A DNA stretch of 6,653 nt from an uncultured Lachnobacterium sp. (GTDB lineage Bacteria > Bacillota > Clostridia > Lachnospirales > Lachnospiraceae), in contig URQG01000106.1 of assembly GCA_900549895.1 (NCBI GenBank), positions 1 through 6,653 of the forward strand. The letters are read 5' to 3'. The notes below the pieces were generated by a model. That model was not told the origin of the DNA. It did no database searches and saw only the letters and a list, made by a program, of their open reading frames with translations. Within the stretch, counting starts at the first letter, position 1. Each line of letters opens with the position of its first letter. Made by a program: the position numbers and the translations under genes. Below, piece after piece: positions 6,251 through 6,653 of this stretch.

Positions 6251-6653
6251 TTACCACCATAAAAGACATGCAACCACCTTTTTCCCTTTATCGTAATAAA
6301 AGGTCTTGTTATATGATCGTCCGCTTTCCGCTTCATAGTAGTATGTATGCGTATAAACAATCGGTGTACTCGTTTCAATGGAAGATGCGAATCTATCCTG
6401 ACTATCAATTGCTTCAAAATTAGAATTATCGCCATATTTTGCAATTACCTGCTTGTAGGTACTTCCGGCTTTAATTCCACGGTTATTTTTCTCATTCAGG
6501 CCCAGGTCTTCAAGATACGCAGATGTATTTCCACCTGCCTCGCACCATTCAATATAACTATAGAGCTGGTCATCACCCTCTTGACAGAAATTGAAATCGT
6601 CCGCCTTCATGTCCTCTACCACACTAATATTACATGTATATTTCTTCTTGTTA
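6251..6653 (-). CDS. Hypothetical protein, C-terminal part only; possible BamE/SmpA-like fold
   Basis: The frame stays open to the right edge, so the gene is cut by the window: 133 residues and a TAA stop are visible. A GTG at 6622 could be read as a start, but it has no ribosome site and the frame continues upstream (NKKKYTCNIS), so a truncated gene is more likely. I do not recognise the protein. Near the middle, GIKAGSTYKQVIAKYG resembles the opening of BamE/SmpA- or BLIP-like domains (G-x-T-x2-x-V-x3-Y/F-G). It is followed by Tyr-rich likely beta strands (YTHTYYYEA, NKTFYYDKGKKVV) and a C-terminal LLWW. Such domains in Firmicutes usually sit on secreted or membrane-anchored proteins, but any signal would lie outside the window. 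It is visibly richer in A and T than uvrBA. It ends before a strong terminator and is not in the uvr operon. Confidence 0.72.
   Translation of the reverse strand, partial: NKKKYTCNISVVEDMKADDFNFCQEGDDQLYSYIEWCEAGGNTSAYLEDLGLNEKNNRGIKAGSTYKQVIAKYGDNSNFEAIDSQDRFASSIETSTPIVYTHTYYYEAESGRSYNKTFYYDKGKKVVACLLWW

Noticed and set aside
6231..6296. 21-residue plus-strand frame (MKLSEYIYHHK...) downstream of the plus-strand TATAAT, considered as an SOS-type small peptide
   Set aside because: There is no ribosome site before the ATG, it has no hydrophobic membrane segment as SOS toxins do, and it is antisense to the partial gene's end.
6613..6622. GTG at 6622 as the start of the right-edge gene
   Set aside because: No ribosome site precedes it and the frame stays open to the window edge, so the gene is better treated as truncated.

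Overview
The window reads as a chromosomal fragment from a low-to-mid GC Firmicute. The style of UvrA, UvrB and the ROK glucokinase, the strong AAGGAG-type ribosome sites and the GAAC-N4-GTTC SOS box all point to Clostridia, most likely a Lachnospiraceae gut bacterium. That placement is inferred from protein style, not from a database search. Positions 1-20 are not genomic: they match the Tn5 mosaic end of an Illumina Nextera adapter, so the left edge is a contig end and genomic sequence begins at 21.

All four protein genes are on the minus strand, so the biological order runs right to left. At the right edge (6251-6653) is the 3' end of an unrecognised AT-rich gene, closed by a strong intrinsic terminator (6162-6202). 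A perfect-core LexA (SOS) box sits inside that terminator and is followed by an extended -10 promoter. Then come uvrB (4130-6121) and uvrA (1275-4109), 20 bp apart, forming an excision-repair operon. UvrA finds damage and loads UvrB, which verifies the lesion and recruits UvrC (not in this window).

A 158-bp gap (1117-1274) follows, with a convincing promoter (perfect TTGACA, 17-bp spacer, extended -10) bracketed by two dyads and followed by a weak cre-like site. This suggests that the glucokinase gene (160-1116) has its own regulated promoter in addition to any read-through from uvrBA. Glucokinase phosphorylates intracellular glucose to glucose 6-phosphate.

Downstream of glucokinase, 21-159 carries no gene. 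It holds nested inverted repeats built from GTGCA-type boxes, which could be an operator cluster or a structured RNA for something beyond the contig end.

The coding content is ordinary housekeeping. I see no mobile element, CRISPR array, tRNA/rRNA or defence system. The points worth a second look are the regulatory regions, the partial gene at the right edge and the adapter at the left edge.
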